This document shows, in pieces, positions 1 to 5,104 of a stretch of 5,104 nucleotides of DNA. The translations under genes were made by a program, and so were the position numbers. Below the pieces are notes generated by a model that was not told where the DNA came from, made no database searches, and worked only from the letters and a program-made list of their open reading frames with translations. Origin of the DNA: Planctomycetota bacterium (GTDB taxonomy: Bacteria > Planctomycetota > SZUA-567); contig JAJBSZ010000387.1 of the NCBI GenBank assembly GCA_020861125.1, positions 1 through 5,104 of the forward strand. The letters are read 5' to 3'. The number at the start of each line of letters is the position of its first letter. The first letter of the stretch is position 1.

Positions 1-2701
1 ACTTGTCGGCGGCCAGACGCATGCCGAAGCCGAACTCGGCGTTGTCCTCGAACAGGCTGTTGGCCCAGGCAGGACCGCGGCCGGCGCAGTTCTTGGTATA
101 GGGCGTGGTCGGCAGGTTGCCGCCATAGATGGAGGAACAGCCGGTGGCGTTGGCGATGAGCATGCGATCGCCAAAGAGCTGCGTCGCCAACTTGATGTAC
201 GGCGTCTCGCCGCAACCAGCGCAGGCGCCCGAGAACTCGAACAGGGGCTGGCGGAGCTGGGAGCCCTTGACCGTGTTCAGCGGGAACAGGCCGTCTTCGG
301 TGTAGGGAATCTTCTCGAAGAAATTGACGTTGATGCGCTCCTGCTCGCGGATCGGCGGCTGCGGCGCCATGTTGATGGCCTTCCGCTCGGGGTTGTTCTT
401 GTCCCTGGCCGGACAGGTGAAGACGCAGGCACCACAGCCGGTGCAGTCTTCCGGGTAGGTCTGGAGGGTGAATTTCCGCCCCTCGACCGCCTTGCCCTTG
501 GCATCGATGGACTTGAAGGCGGCGGGCGCTCCCTCGAGATATTTCGGGTCGTAAATCTTCATGCGGATGGCGGCATGGGGGCAGACGCCGGAACACTTAC
601 CGCACTGGATGCAGATGTCCGGTTCCCAGACGGGGATCTGCAGGGCGATATTCCGCTTTTCCCACTGGGTGGTGCCGGTGGGGAAGGCGCCGTCCACAGG
701 CAGCTTGGAGACGGGCAGGTCGTCGCCTTCGTTGACCATGATCTGGGACAGGGTGTCCAGCACGAACTGGGGCGCCTCGTCGGACACGATGGCGGGCTTG
801 GGCGTACCGTTGGCCGTTTTGCCGGCGTAGTTCACCTCGTGCAGGTGTGCCAGGGCCTGATCCACCGCGTCGTTGTTCTTCTTGACGATGGCTTCGCCCT
901 TCTTGGAATACGTCTTCTTGATGGCATCCTTGATGTAGCCGATGGCTTCGGCGGCTGGGATGACATTGGCGATGTTGAAGAAGCAGGTCTGCATGATGGT
1001 GTTGATCATGACGCCCATGCCGGTGGCCTCGGCCACCTTGTAGGCGTCGATGACGTAGAACTTGGCCTTCTTGTCGAGGATGCGCTGCTGGACTTCACGG
1101 GGCAGCTTTTCCCAGACTTCGTCCGGGCCGTAGATGGAGTTGAGCAGGAACACGCCGCCTTCCTTGAGGTTCTTCAGCATGTCGTACTTTTCCAGGAACG
1201 ACCACTGGTGGCAGGCGATGAAGTTGGCCGACCGGATTAGGTAGGTCGACTTTATCGGGCGGGGCCCGAAGCGGAGGTGCGAAGTGGTGATGGCGCCGGC
1301 CTTTTTGGAGTCGTAGACGAAGTAGCCCTGGGCGTAGTTGTCCGTGTAATCGGCAATGATCTTGATGGAGTTCTTGTTGGCGCCGACGGTGCCGTCCGAC
1401 CCGAGGCCGTAGAACATGCAGCGGCTGACGTCATCCGGCTCGATGTCCAGGTCGTGGTCGTAGTCGATGGAGGTATGGGTGACGTCGTCGGTGATGCCGA
1501 CGGTGAAGTGGTTCTTGGGTTGGTCCTTTTTCAGTTCGTCGAAAACACCCTTGGCCATGGCCGGGGTGAATTCCTTGCAGGACAAGCCGTAGCGTCCGCC
1601 AATGACGGTGGGCCACTTGCCACCGAACAGCATTTTGTCGTTCTGCATGGCTTCGCCGAAGGCGGTGCGGATATCCTCGTACATGGGTTCGCCGAGGGCG
1701 CCCGGTTCCTTGGTCCGATCCATGACCGCAAAGGCATGGGCGGTCTTGGGCAGGGCGCCGAGGAAATGCTTGACCGAGAACGGGCGGTAGAGGTGAACGA
1801 CGATGACGCCGACCTTCTCACCCCTGGCGTTGAGATAGTCCACCATCTCCTGGGCGGCGTCAGCGGCCGAGCCCATGATGATCATGACCCGATCGGCGTC
1901 GGCGGCGCCGTAGTAGTCGAACGGCTTGTACTGGCGGCCGGTGAGCTTGGCGAACTTGTCCATCTGTTCCACGACGATGTCGGCACATTTATCGTAGAAC
2001 GGGTTGCAGGCTTCGCGGCTCTGGAAGAACACGTCCGGGTTCTGGGCGGTGCCGCGGATGGTCGGGTGATCGGGCGTCAGCGCCCGGGCGCGGAATTCGC
2101 GGACCAGCTGGTCGTCGATCATCTGCCGCATGTCGTCTTTCGACAACAGCTCGATCTTCTGGATTTCGTGGGAGGTGCGGAAGCCATCATAGAAGCAGAG
2201 GAAGGGGATGCGCGCGTGCAGGGTGGAGGCCTGGGCGATCATCGCCATGTCATGCGCTTCCTGGACGTTGGTGCCGGCGAGCATGGCCCAGCCGGTCTGG
2301 CGGCAGGCCATGACGTCGGAATGGTCGCCGAAGATGGACAGGGCGTGGGCGGCCACGGTACGGGCAGTCACGTAGAAGGTCGTGGGGGTGAGTTCACCCG
2401 CGATCTTGTACATGTTGGGGATCATCAGAAGCAGGCCCTGGGAGGCGGTAAAGGTCGAGGTCAAGGCGCCGGTGACCAGGGAGCCGTGCACAGCGCCAGC
2501 GGCGCCGCCTTCGGACTGCAATTCCGACACGACGGGAACGGTGCCCCAGATGTTGGTCTCGCCGAGGCTGGACTTGTAGTCGCAGATTTCGCCCAGGTTG
2601 GAGGAGGGGGTAATGGGATAAATGGCGCAAACTTCGTTAACCGCGTGCGCAACTTCCGCCGCAGCCTGGTTGCCGTCGAACGGCGCTTTCATGCGTGCCA
2701 T
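1..2701 (-). CDS. nifJ: Pyruvate:ferredoxin (flavodoxin) oxidoreductase, N-terminal 900 residues (partial at left edge)
   Basis: This is the single-chain cytoplasmic enzyme that oxidatively decarboxylates pyruvate with CoA to acetyl-CoA and CO2 and passes electrons to ferredoxin or flavodoxin; in diazotrophs it can supply nitrogenase. The frame is open from ATG 2701 to the edge. Domain I holds YPITPSS (28-34), with T31, E64 (in SELQSEGGAAGAVHG) and R114 at the positions known for pyruvate and thiamine diphosphate contacts in the Desulfovibrio africanus enzyme. The domain III signature GLGSDGTVGANKN is at 432-444 and the EKR motif at 681-683. Two [4Fe-4S] cysteine sets follow: C697/C700/C703/C707 (CIQCGKCSGVCP) and C753/C756/C759/C763. 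The proximal-cluster cysteines C827, C830 and C855 lie in the C-terminal ThDP domain (ATGCSSIYGG); the fourth would be outside the window. The family is about 1,170-1,200 residues, so roughly 290 are missing only because the window ends. No frameshift or lost key residue is visible. The ATG at 2692 is an alternative start, but 2701 has the better-placed ribosome site. Confidence 0.97.
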   Translation of the reverse strand, partial: MARMKAPFDGNQAAAEVAHAVNEVCAIYPITPSSNLGEICDYKSSLGETNIWGTVPVVSELQSEGGAAGAVHGSLVTGALTSTFTASQGLLLMIPNMYKIAGELTPTTFYVTARTVAAHALSIFGDHSDVMACRQTGWAMLAGTNVQEAHDMAMIAQASTLHARIPFLCFYDGFRTSHEIQKIELLSKDDMRQMIDDQLVREFRARALTPDHPTIRGTAQNPDVFFQSREACNPFYDKCADIVVEQMDKFAKLTGRQYKPFDYYGAADADRVMIIMGSAADAAQEMVDYLNARGEKVGVIVVHLYRPFSVKHFLGALPKTAHAFAVMDRTKEPGALGEPMYEDIRTAFGEAMQNDKMLFGGKWPTVIGGRYGLSCKEFTPAMAKGVFDELKKDQPKNHFTVGITDDVTHTSIDYDHDLDIEPDDVSRCMFYGLGSDGTVGANKNSIKIIADYTDNYAQGYFVYDSKKAGAITTSHLRFGPRPIKSTYLIRSANFIACHQWSFLEKYDMLKNLKEGGVFLLNSIYGPDEVWEKLPREVQQRILDKKAKFYVIDAYKVAEATGMGVMINTIMQTCFFNIANVIPAAEAIGYIKDAIKKTYSKKGEAIVKKNNDAVDQALAHLHEVNYAGKTANGTPKPAIVSDEAPQFVLDTLSQIMVNEGDDLPVSKLPVDGAFPTGTTQWEKRNIALQIPVWEPDICIQCGKCSGVCPHAAIRMKIYDPKYLEGAPAAFKSIDAKGKAVEGRKFTLQTYPEDCTGCGACVFTCPARDKNNPERKAINMAPQPPIREQERINVNFFEKIPYTEDGLFPLNTVKGSQLRQPLFEFSGACAGCGETPYIKLATQLFGDRMLIANATGCSSIYGGNLPTTPYTKNCAGRGPAWANSLFEDNAEFGFGMRLAADK

Positions 2702-2905
2702 GTGTCGGATCCTTTCTCGAGGTGATGCTGCCGAAATTTCCTAGCCAAAGATCTATAGTGAGATGCGAAGTATACCTATCGACTGCAGTGGGTTCCCGGC
2801 TGGTGACGAAATCTCCCAAACCGCCGGCGGGTTCGGGGCCATCAAGTCGGATCGAATCCAATTAAGGAAATTTTATGGTATTTCGTTCCGGTAAGGCCGT
2901 CAAGG
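2702..2905 (-). promoter_or_regulatory. PFOR leader and probable promoter region
   Basis: This non-coding stretch must hold the PFOR promoter, because a terminator for the preceding gene lies just upstream (2906-2947). It is visibly more AT-rich than the genes. The best -10-like hexamer read on the minus strand is TATACT at 2774-2769, 68 bases before the ATG, but no good -35 hexamer sits 16-18 bases before it. A GC-rich dyad (CCGCCGGCGG, 2821-2830, with imperfect CCCAAA/TTCGGG flanks) lies about 120 bases before the start codon and could be an operator or a leader hairpin. I find no full FNR box (only one TTGAT half site) and no sigma-54 motif. The exact promoter is unassigned. Confidence 0.35.
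2710..2715 (-). promoter_or_regulatory. Ribosome binding site of the PFOR gene
   Basis: AAAGGA on the minus strand lies 8 bases before the ATG at 2701. It favours that start over the in-frame ATG three codons later, for which the spacing would be 17. Confidence 0.7.
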
Positions 2906-2947
2906 AAAAAGCAGGCCGGCCAGGCAATTCCCGACCGGCGGGCCGGC
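2906..2947 (-). terminator. Rho-independent terminator after the GNAT gene
   Basis: On the minus strand, GCCGGCC (2947-2941) pairs with GGCCGGC (2921-2915) across a 19-base loop that can itself fold (CCCG/CGGG). It is followed by CTGC and a run of five T (2910-2906). It lies 115 bases past the acetyltransferase stop codon and would separate that transcript from PFOR. A shorter hairpin, AGGCGT/ACGCCT (3038-3063), overlaps the stop codon itself but has no T run. Confidence 0.6.
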
Positions 2948-3061
2948 TCGGGCCGGGGCGGCACCAGTTCGCCAATCAACCCATTGGCTGCCCGGGAGTT
3001 ACTCGGAATCGGCAAAGGGTGGTCGGGCGGAGCCGGCAGGCGTTTGCGGCACCAGCGACGC

Positions 3062-3508
3062 CTAGAGTTGGATCGACATGATTTCCGAACGGGTCTGGAA
3101 ACCGTGGCGCTGGTAGAATTCCCGGGCCGGATTACCCAGGATGCACCGCAGGTCCACAAGGCGGACGCCATTTTCCTTGAGATAGGCCAGGGCGCTTTCC
3201 AAGAGCGCCGTGCCCAGCCCCCGACCACGGAGGGAAGCGTCCAAATACAGCAGATCCACCTCGCCGTGGCCGTTACCGTGGGAAGCTTCACAAAATCCGG
3301 CGATGGTCCCGTCGCGCACCACCGCCTCGATCCGGGCGGTGCCCTTGGTCACCGCCTCGGCCATGTCCTGCAACTGGCGGTCGAGGGGGATGACCGGATA
3401 ATGGCCGCTGTAAACATCGGCAATTTCGTTGTGGTACGCCGCCAGGTCCTCCATACAGGCGCGGAGTTGCGGCACCTCGTCCGCAGTTAATATTCTGAAA
3501 GTTACCAC
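3062..3508 (-). CDS. GNAT-family N-acetyltransferase (148 aa)
   Basis: A complete gene for a small cytoplasmic acyltransferase that would move an acetyl group from acetyl-CoA to an amine; the substrate cannot be told from the sequence. The fold is visible throughout. There is an N-terminal strand (VTFRILTADEV) and an EVDLLYLDASLRGRGLG segment at 83-99, carrying the Q/R-x-x-G-x-G/A acetyl-CoA pyrophosphate loop as R94-G95-R96-G97-L98-G99, followed by the helix TALLESALAYLK. Motif B is N126-P127, F131-Y132 and H135-G136-F137 near the C terminus (NPAREFYQRHGF). The length is typical of single-domain members. The start is GTG at 3508: GGAGG lies 7 bases before it, and no in-frame ATG exists until residue 19. 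It stands alone, with 506 bases upstream and a terminator downstream. The family is secure; toxin, protein-modifying or antibiotic-modifying roles are all open, and no antitoxin gene sits next to it. Confidence 0.93.
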   Translation of the reverse strand: MVTFRILTADEVPQLRACMEDLAAYHNEIADVYSGHYPVIPLDRQLQDMAEAVTKGTARIEAVVRDGTIAGFCEASHGNGHGEVDLLYLDASLRGRGLGTALLESALAYLKENGVRLVDLRCILGNPAREFYQRHGFQTRSEIMSIQL

Positions 3509-3515
3509 CGCGCGT

Positions 3516-3520
3516 CCTCC
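3516..3520 (-). promoter_or_regulatory. Shine-Dalgarno site that fixes the GTG start of the GNAT gene
   Basis: A full GGAGG on the minus strand with a 7-base spacer to GTG 3508. This strong site is the reason to accept a non-ATG start. Confidence 0.8.
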
Positions 3521-3523
3521 GTA

Positions 3524-3540
3524 GCGGCAATTCCTGCCGC
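3524..3540. repeat. Inverted repeat just upstream of the GNAT ribosome site
   Basis: GCGGCA-N5-TGCCGC is a perfect 6-bp inverted repeat lying 3 bases upstream of the GGAGG site, in the 5' leader of the acetyltransferase gene. It could be a repressor site or an mRNA hairpin that affects translation. An AT-rich stretch lies beyond it (3548-3573), where the promoter is expected; the best -10-like hexamer there is TATAGT (minus strand, 3573-3568), with no matching -35. Confidence 0.45.
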
Positions 3541-3619
3541 AAAGGGGTTATTTTTTCGGTAAAAACAACTATAGCGGTGCCAGTCATATGCCGGCCATAG
3601 CCCACTCTTTCCCATCCGC

Positions 3620-3633
3620 CCCTTCTGAAAGGG
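3620..3633. repeat. Short palindrome upstream of the sigma-54 site
   Basis: CCCTT-N4-AAGGG is a perfect 5-bp inverted repeat centred about 40 bases before the -24 element. Together with the palindrome at 3645-3657 it could be a protein binding site; alone it is weak evidence. Confidence 0.3.
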
Positions 3634-3644
3634 TTTAGAGGTCA

Positions 3645-3657
3645 GGGAAAGTTTCCC
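3645..3657. repeat. Palindrome GGGAAAGTTTCCC next to the sigma-54 site
   Basis: GGGAAA-G-TTTCCC is a perfect 6-bp dyad around one central base, ending 7 bases before the -24 box. Classic sigma-54 activators bind 80-150 bases upstream, so a site this close would suit a repressor, a second regulator or an unusually close activator. No cognate regulator gene is in the window. Confidence 0.4.
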
Positions 3658-3663
3658 CGAGAA

Positions 3664-3680
3664 TGGCATAGGGGTTGCTA
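3664..3680 (+). promoter_or_regulatory. Candidate sigma-54 (RpoN) -24/-12 promoter, rightward
   Basis: TGGCATAGGGGTTGCTA matches the RpoN consensus TGGCACG-N4-TTGCW except for the CG after TGGCA. The invariant GG (3665-3666) and GC (3677-3678) are separated by exactly 10 bases. Transcription would start near 3690, inside the inverted repeat CAGATT-N7-AATCTG (3683-3701). It points away from the GNAT gene and towards the 3' end of the membrane-protein gene, with no recognisable protein gene in between. The match is good, but a single motif of this kind can arise by chance. Confidence 0.5.
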
Positions 3681-3741
3681 TACAGATTACCGAACAATCT
3701 GCCGCCAATCCGGGCGGCATAGAGAGAAAGGGGAACATGTC

Positions 3742-3765
3742 ATGACTATCGACGGCTTGGGGTAA
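3742..3765 (+). other. Seven-codon reading frame with a good ribosome site
   Basis: AAAGGGG (3727-3733) lies 8 bases before ATG 3742, which opens a frame for MTIDGLG and stops at TAA 3763. The same frame then stays open to 4002 from a GTG at 3775. The peptide could be a leader, or the start of a gene broken by the in-frame stop. The downstream translation is basic and rich in Arg and Ser, with no recognisable domain, so I do not call it a gene. Confidence 0.15.
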
Positions 3766-3970
3766 TCCTTTCCGGTGCTTTTTCAAAACACGTGGGCAAA
3801 CATATCCGTAATGCCTATAAGATTCGCGGTCTTCTCCAGCCGCAACAGACACCGGGTCGGCAGCGCGGGAGCGCCGACAATCGCCAATCCGGTCGCCACG
3901 GCAACGGGGGCGCGGAACAATCCTTCAAGGAAACCATCCTTTCCGCCTGCCGGAAGGAAGAGGTCTAGTC

Positions 3971-4004
3971 GGTCAGGGCCGGGACGGTGGTTCCGGCCTT
4001 GACC
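3971..4004. terminator. 12-bp hairpin at the end of the DUF2339 gene
   Basis: GGTCAGGGCCGG (3971-3982) and CCGGCCTTGACC (3993-4004) form a 12-bp stem with a 10-base loop, fully paired in plus-strand RNA with one G-U pair and with one A-C mismatch in minus-strand RNA. It starts 10 bases after the membrane-protein stop codon, where a transcript end is expected. Neither side has a T run; the minus-strand side continues into a pyrimidine-rich stretch (CCTCTTCCTTCC). It may terminate or protect the 3' end of that mRNA, of a rightward transcript, or of both. Confidence 0.4.
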
Positions 4005-4014
4005 ACCATCGCCA

Positions 4015-5104
4015 TCAGCCGTCCGTCTGGTGGTCCAGCCGTTTTTCCATCCGGTGGTACAGGTACGACGAACCCATCAACAGCAGGCCCACCGCCATGA
4101 AAGCCAGAATGCGGTGAAGCTGGTGCAGGGAAGCCAGATCGACCACGACCAGTTTGAGGCAGGTCACGCCGAACAATCCCAAGCCGCCCAACCGCCAGCC
4201 CCGCACTCGGGTACTAAAACCGGCAACCAGCAGGCTAAGCGAATAAACGCCCCAGACGATGGAGACGCTCATCTGGGCGAAACGGTACCCGTTGTCGTTC
4301 TGGCCGAAACGTGCCAAACACCAATAATAGCTTTCCAAGGTCAGGAGTGCCAGCCCAATCGCGGCGGCGGCGATGTACAGGGCCCGGCGGAAGCGAGCGG
4401 ACATGCCGGTATAGCCCACCTCCCGTCGGCTATCCAGCGTGGCCGCCCGGCTCACGACAAGCACCATCGCCAGCATTACCAAGGAGCTGAGGAAACGGAC
4501 ATTGAGGAAGAGAGTAAAGGGAGTGGTATGCCGAACGGTGTAATACCATCCAGCACAAATCAATGCCACCGCCAGGGATCGCACCGCCTCGGTGACCATG
4601 CCTTTCTGTCGGTACCGGGCCGCCGCCGCCAAAAACCCGCCGGCGCCGACCGACCACAGCATCGTGTACCAGGCGATGCGCCTGACGCTTTCGGATGACG
4701 GCCCGGCAAAATACCAGGCTCCGATCTCCAGATGCGTCGCCACCAGGAGGACATAGCCGCCGGCCCTCCCGCACCACCTCCCGACGAGCGATGCCGAATG
4801 CCTTGCCAGCAGGAAAAGAACAGCCGCAAGGCCCAGGGCGGAGCCATACCAGAGATTGGCAAACGCCAGGGGTGCCACGGCGGTGACCGGCCGTGCCTGC
4901 CAGCCGGCGATCAAGTGACCCGCCGCCACCACCGCCGGCACCGCCGCCACGATGCGCAGGACGGGGTCGGGCCAGCGTCGAGCTGCCGCGGCGAAGGCCA
5001 AGGCCCCGACCGTTCCGCTGGCGGCCGCCTGACAGTGCCAGACAAAAAGATCCGCCACCTGCCCCTCCCCTCCCATTCCCCGCATGCGGCCGCGGCTTTC
5101 GGCG
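4015..5104 (-). CDS. DUF2339-type multi-pass membrane protein, C-terminal part (partial at right edge)
   Basis: A predicted inner-membrane protein of unknown function. From Met 5085 there are 356 residues, but the frame stays open to the window edge with no stop. Family members are usually 600-1,000 residues with an N-terminal coiled coil, so this is probably the C-terminal third to half. Counted from Met 5085, about ten hydrophobic segments are visible, near 42-61, 73-94, 106-127, 136-157, 166-185, 190-211, 233-251, 269-290, 297-316 and 325-343. The family-like ending is at 302-345: a Gly-rich LGLFGVTCLKLVVVDLASL followed by HRILAFMAVGLLLMGSSYLY. A charged tail (MEKRLDHQTDG) follows. A purine-rich GGGAGGGGAGGGG within codons 4-8 resembles a ribosome site before a GTG (codon 10), so a shorter separate protein cannot be excluded. 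The stop is TGA 4017-4015. The family call rests on the C-terminal pattern and is fairly firm; the function is unknown. Confidence 0.8.
   Translation of the reverse strand, partial: AESRGRMRGMGGEGQVADLFVWHCQAAASGTVGALAFAAAARRWPDPVLRIVAAVPAVVAAGHLIAGWQARPVTAVAPLAFANLWYGSALGLAAVLFLLARHSASLVGRWCGRAGGYVLLVATHLEIGAWYFAGPSSESVRRIAWYTMLWSVGAGGFLAAAARYRQKGMVTEAVRSLAVALICAGWYYTVRHTTPFTLFLNVRFLSSLVMLAMVLVVSRAATLDSRREVGYTGMSARFRRALYIAAAAIGLALLTLESYYWCLARFGQNDNGYRFAQMSVSIVWGVYSLSLLVAGFSTRVRGWRLGGLGLFGVTCLKLVVVDLASLHQLHRILAFMAVGLLLMGSSYLYHRMEKRLDHQTDG

Larger units (their letters stand above)
3690..4004 (+). ncRNA. Possible structured RNA downstream of the sigma-54 site
   Basis: If the promoter is active, its transcript would carry four hairpins: TGCCGCC/GGCGGCA (3700-3719, 6-base loop), GTCGGC/GCCGAC (3856-3878, 11-base loop), CTTTCCG/CGGAAGG (3939-3957, 5-base loop) and a 12-bp stem (3971-4004). 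The last two are fully paired only in plus-strand RNA, where each has a G-U pair; minus-strand RNA would have A-C mismatches there. This hints at rightward transcription. I do not recognise a known RNA family or riboswitch. A leader of a lost gene or chance folding in GC-rich DNA is equally possible. Confidence 0.2.

Noticed and set aside
1277..2725. A 482-codon open frame on the plus strand, and another of 221 codons at 575-1240
   Set aside because: Both are antisense to the PFOR gene, whose catalytic and cluster-binding residues are all intact. Their Gly/Val/Asp-rich translation is the usual mirror of GC-rich codon use on the other strand.
2842..3291. A 149-codon minus-strand frame covering the GNAT gene and its downstream gap
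   Set aside because: It is the shifted frame of the acetyltransferase, whose own frame carries the acetyl-CoA loop and a strong ribosome site.
3502..3852. A 116-codon minus-strand frame upstream of the GNAT gene
   Set aside because: It shows no recognisable domain, overlaps the start of the GNAT gene, and runs through the candidate promoter, palindromes and AT-rich leader.
3775..3880. A possible cyclic-di-GMP-type riboswitch, because of a GGGCAAAC stretch near 3793
   Set aside because: The remaining conserved elements of that RNA and its paired arms are missing, and no regulated gene follows.
3965..4015. A 16-codon minus-strand frame (MAMVVKAGTTVPALTD) whose ATG overlaps the DUF2339 stop as TGATG
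   Set aside because: The overlap resembles translational coupling, but the frame is very short and coincides with the 12-bp hairpin, which explains the sequence better.
4030..4698. A 222-codon plus-strand frame inside the membrane-protein gene
   Set aside because: The opposite strand encodes regular hydrophobic segments and the DUF2339-like ending; the plus-strand translation is Gln/His/Arg-rich without any domain.
1..5104. CRISPR arrays, tRNA or rRNA genes, insertion-sequence ends, phage or defence genes
   Set aside because: I looked on both strands and saw no regularly spaced repeats, cloverleaf-like sequence, transposase motifs or target-site duplications.

Overview
The window is GC-rich bacterial DNA. 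Three protein genes can be supported, all on the minus strand and reading right to left: the 3' part of a multi-pass membrane protein gene of the DUF2339 type (right edge), a small GNAT-family acetyltransferase (middle), and about three quarters of a pyruvate:ferredoxin (flavodoxin) oxidoreductase gene, nifJ/por (left edge). The GC-rich third positions, clear Shine-Dalgarno sites and a candidate sigma-54 promoter fit a proteobacterium with anaerobic or nitrogen-fixing capacity. The window has no rRNA or phylogenetic marker, so this assignment is only a guess.

Layout. Bases 1-2701 hold residues 1-900 of the single-chain PFOR; the remaining roughly 290 residues lie beyond the left edge. Bases 2702-3061 are non-coding: the PFOR leader and promoter region, then a rho-independent terminator (2906-2947) for the upstream acetyltransferase. 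Bases 3062-3508 are the GNAT gene, which starts at GTG behind a GGAGG site. Bases 3509-4014 are a 506-base gap with no convincing protein gene, but with the most interesting signals of the window. These are a near-consensus -24/-12 (sigma-54) promoter pointing right at 3664-3680, two short palindromes just upstream of it, an inverted repeat over the predicted start site, and a series of hairpins ending in a 12-bp stem (3971-4004) against the end of the membrane-protein gene. Bases 4015-5104 are the C-terminal 363 or so codons of the DUF2339-like protein, open to the right edge.

How the parts relate. The three genes share a strand but are separated by 360 and 506 bases, a terminator and a 3'-end hairpin, so they look like three transcription units rather than one operon. 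PFOR is a central-carbon and electron-supply enzyme. The GNAT and DUF2339 genes have no visible functional link to it. The rightward sigma-54 promoter has no recognisable gene downstream, so it may drive a small structured RNA, a leader peptide, or the remains of a lost gene. This orphan unit is the main item to follow up; I do not see a clear new multi-gene system here.
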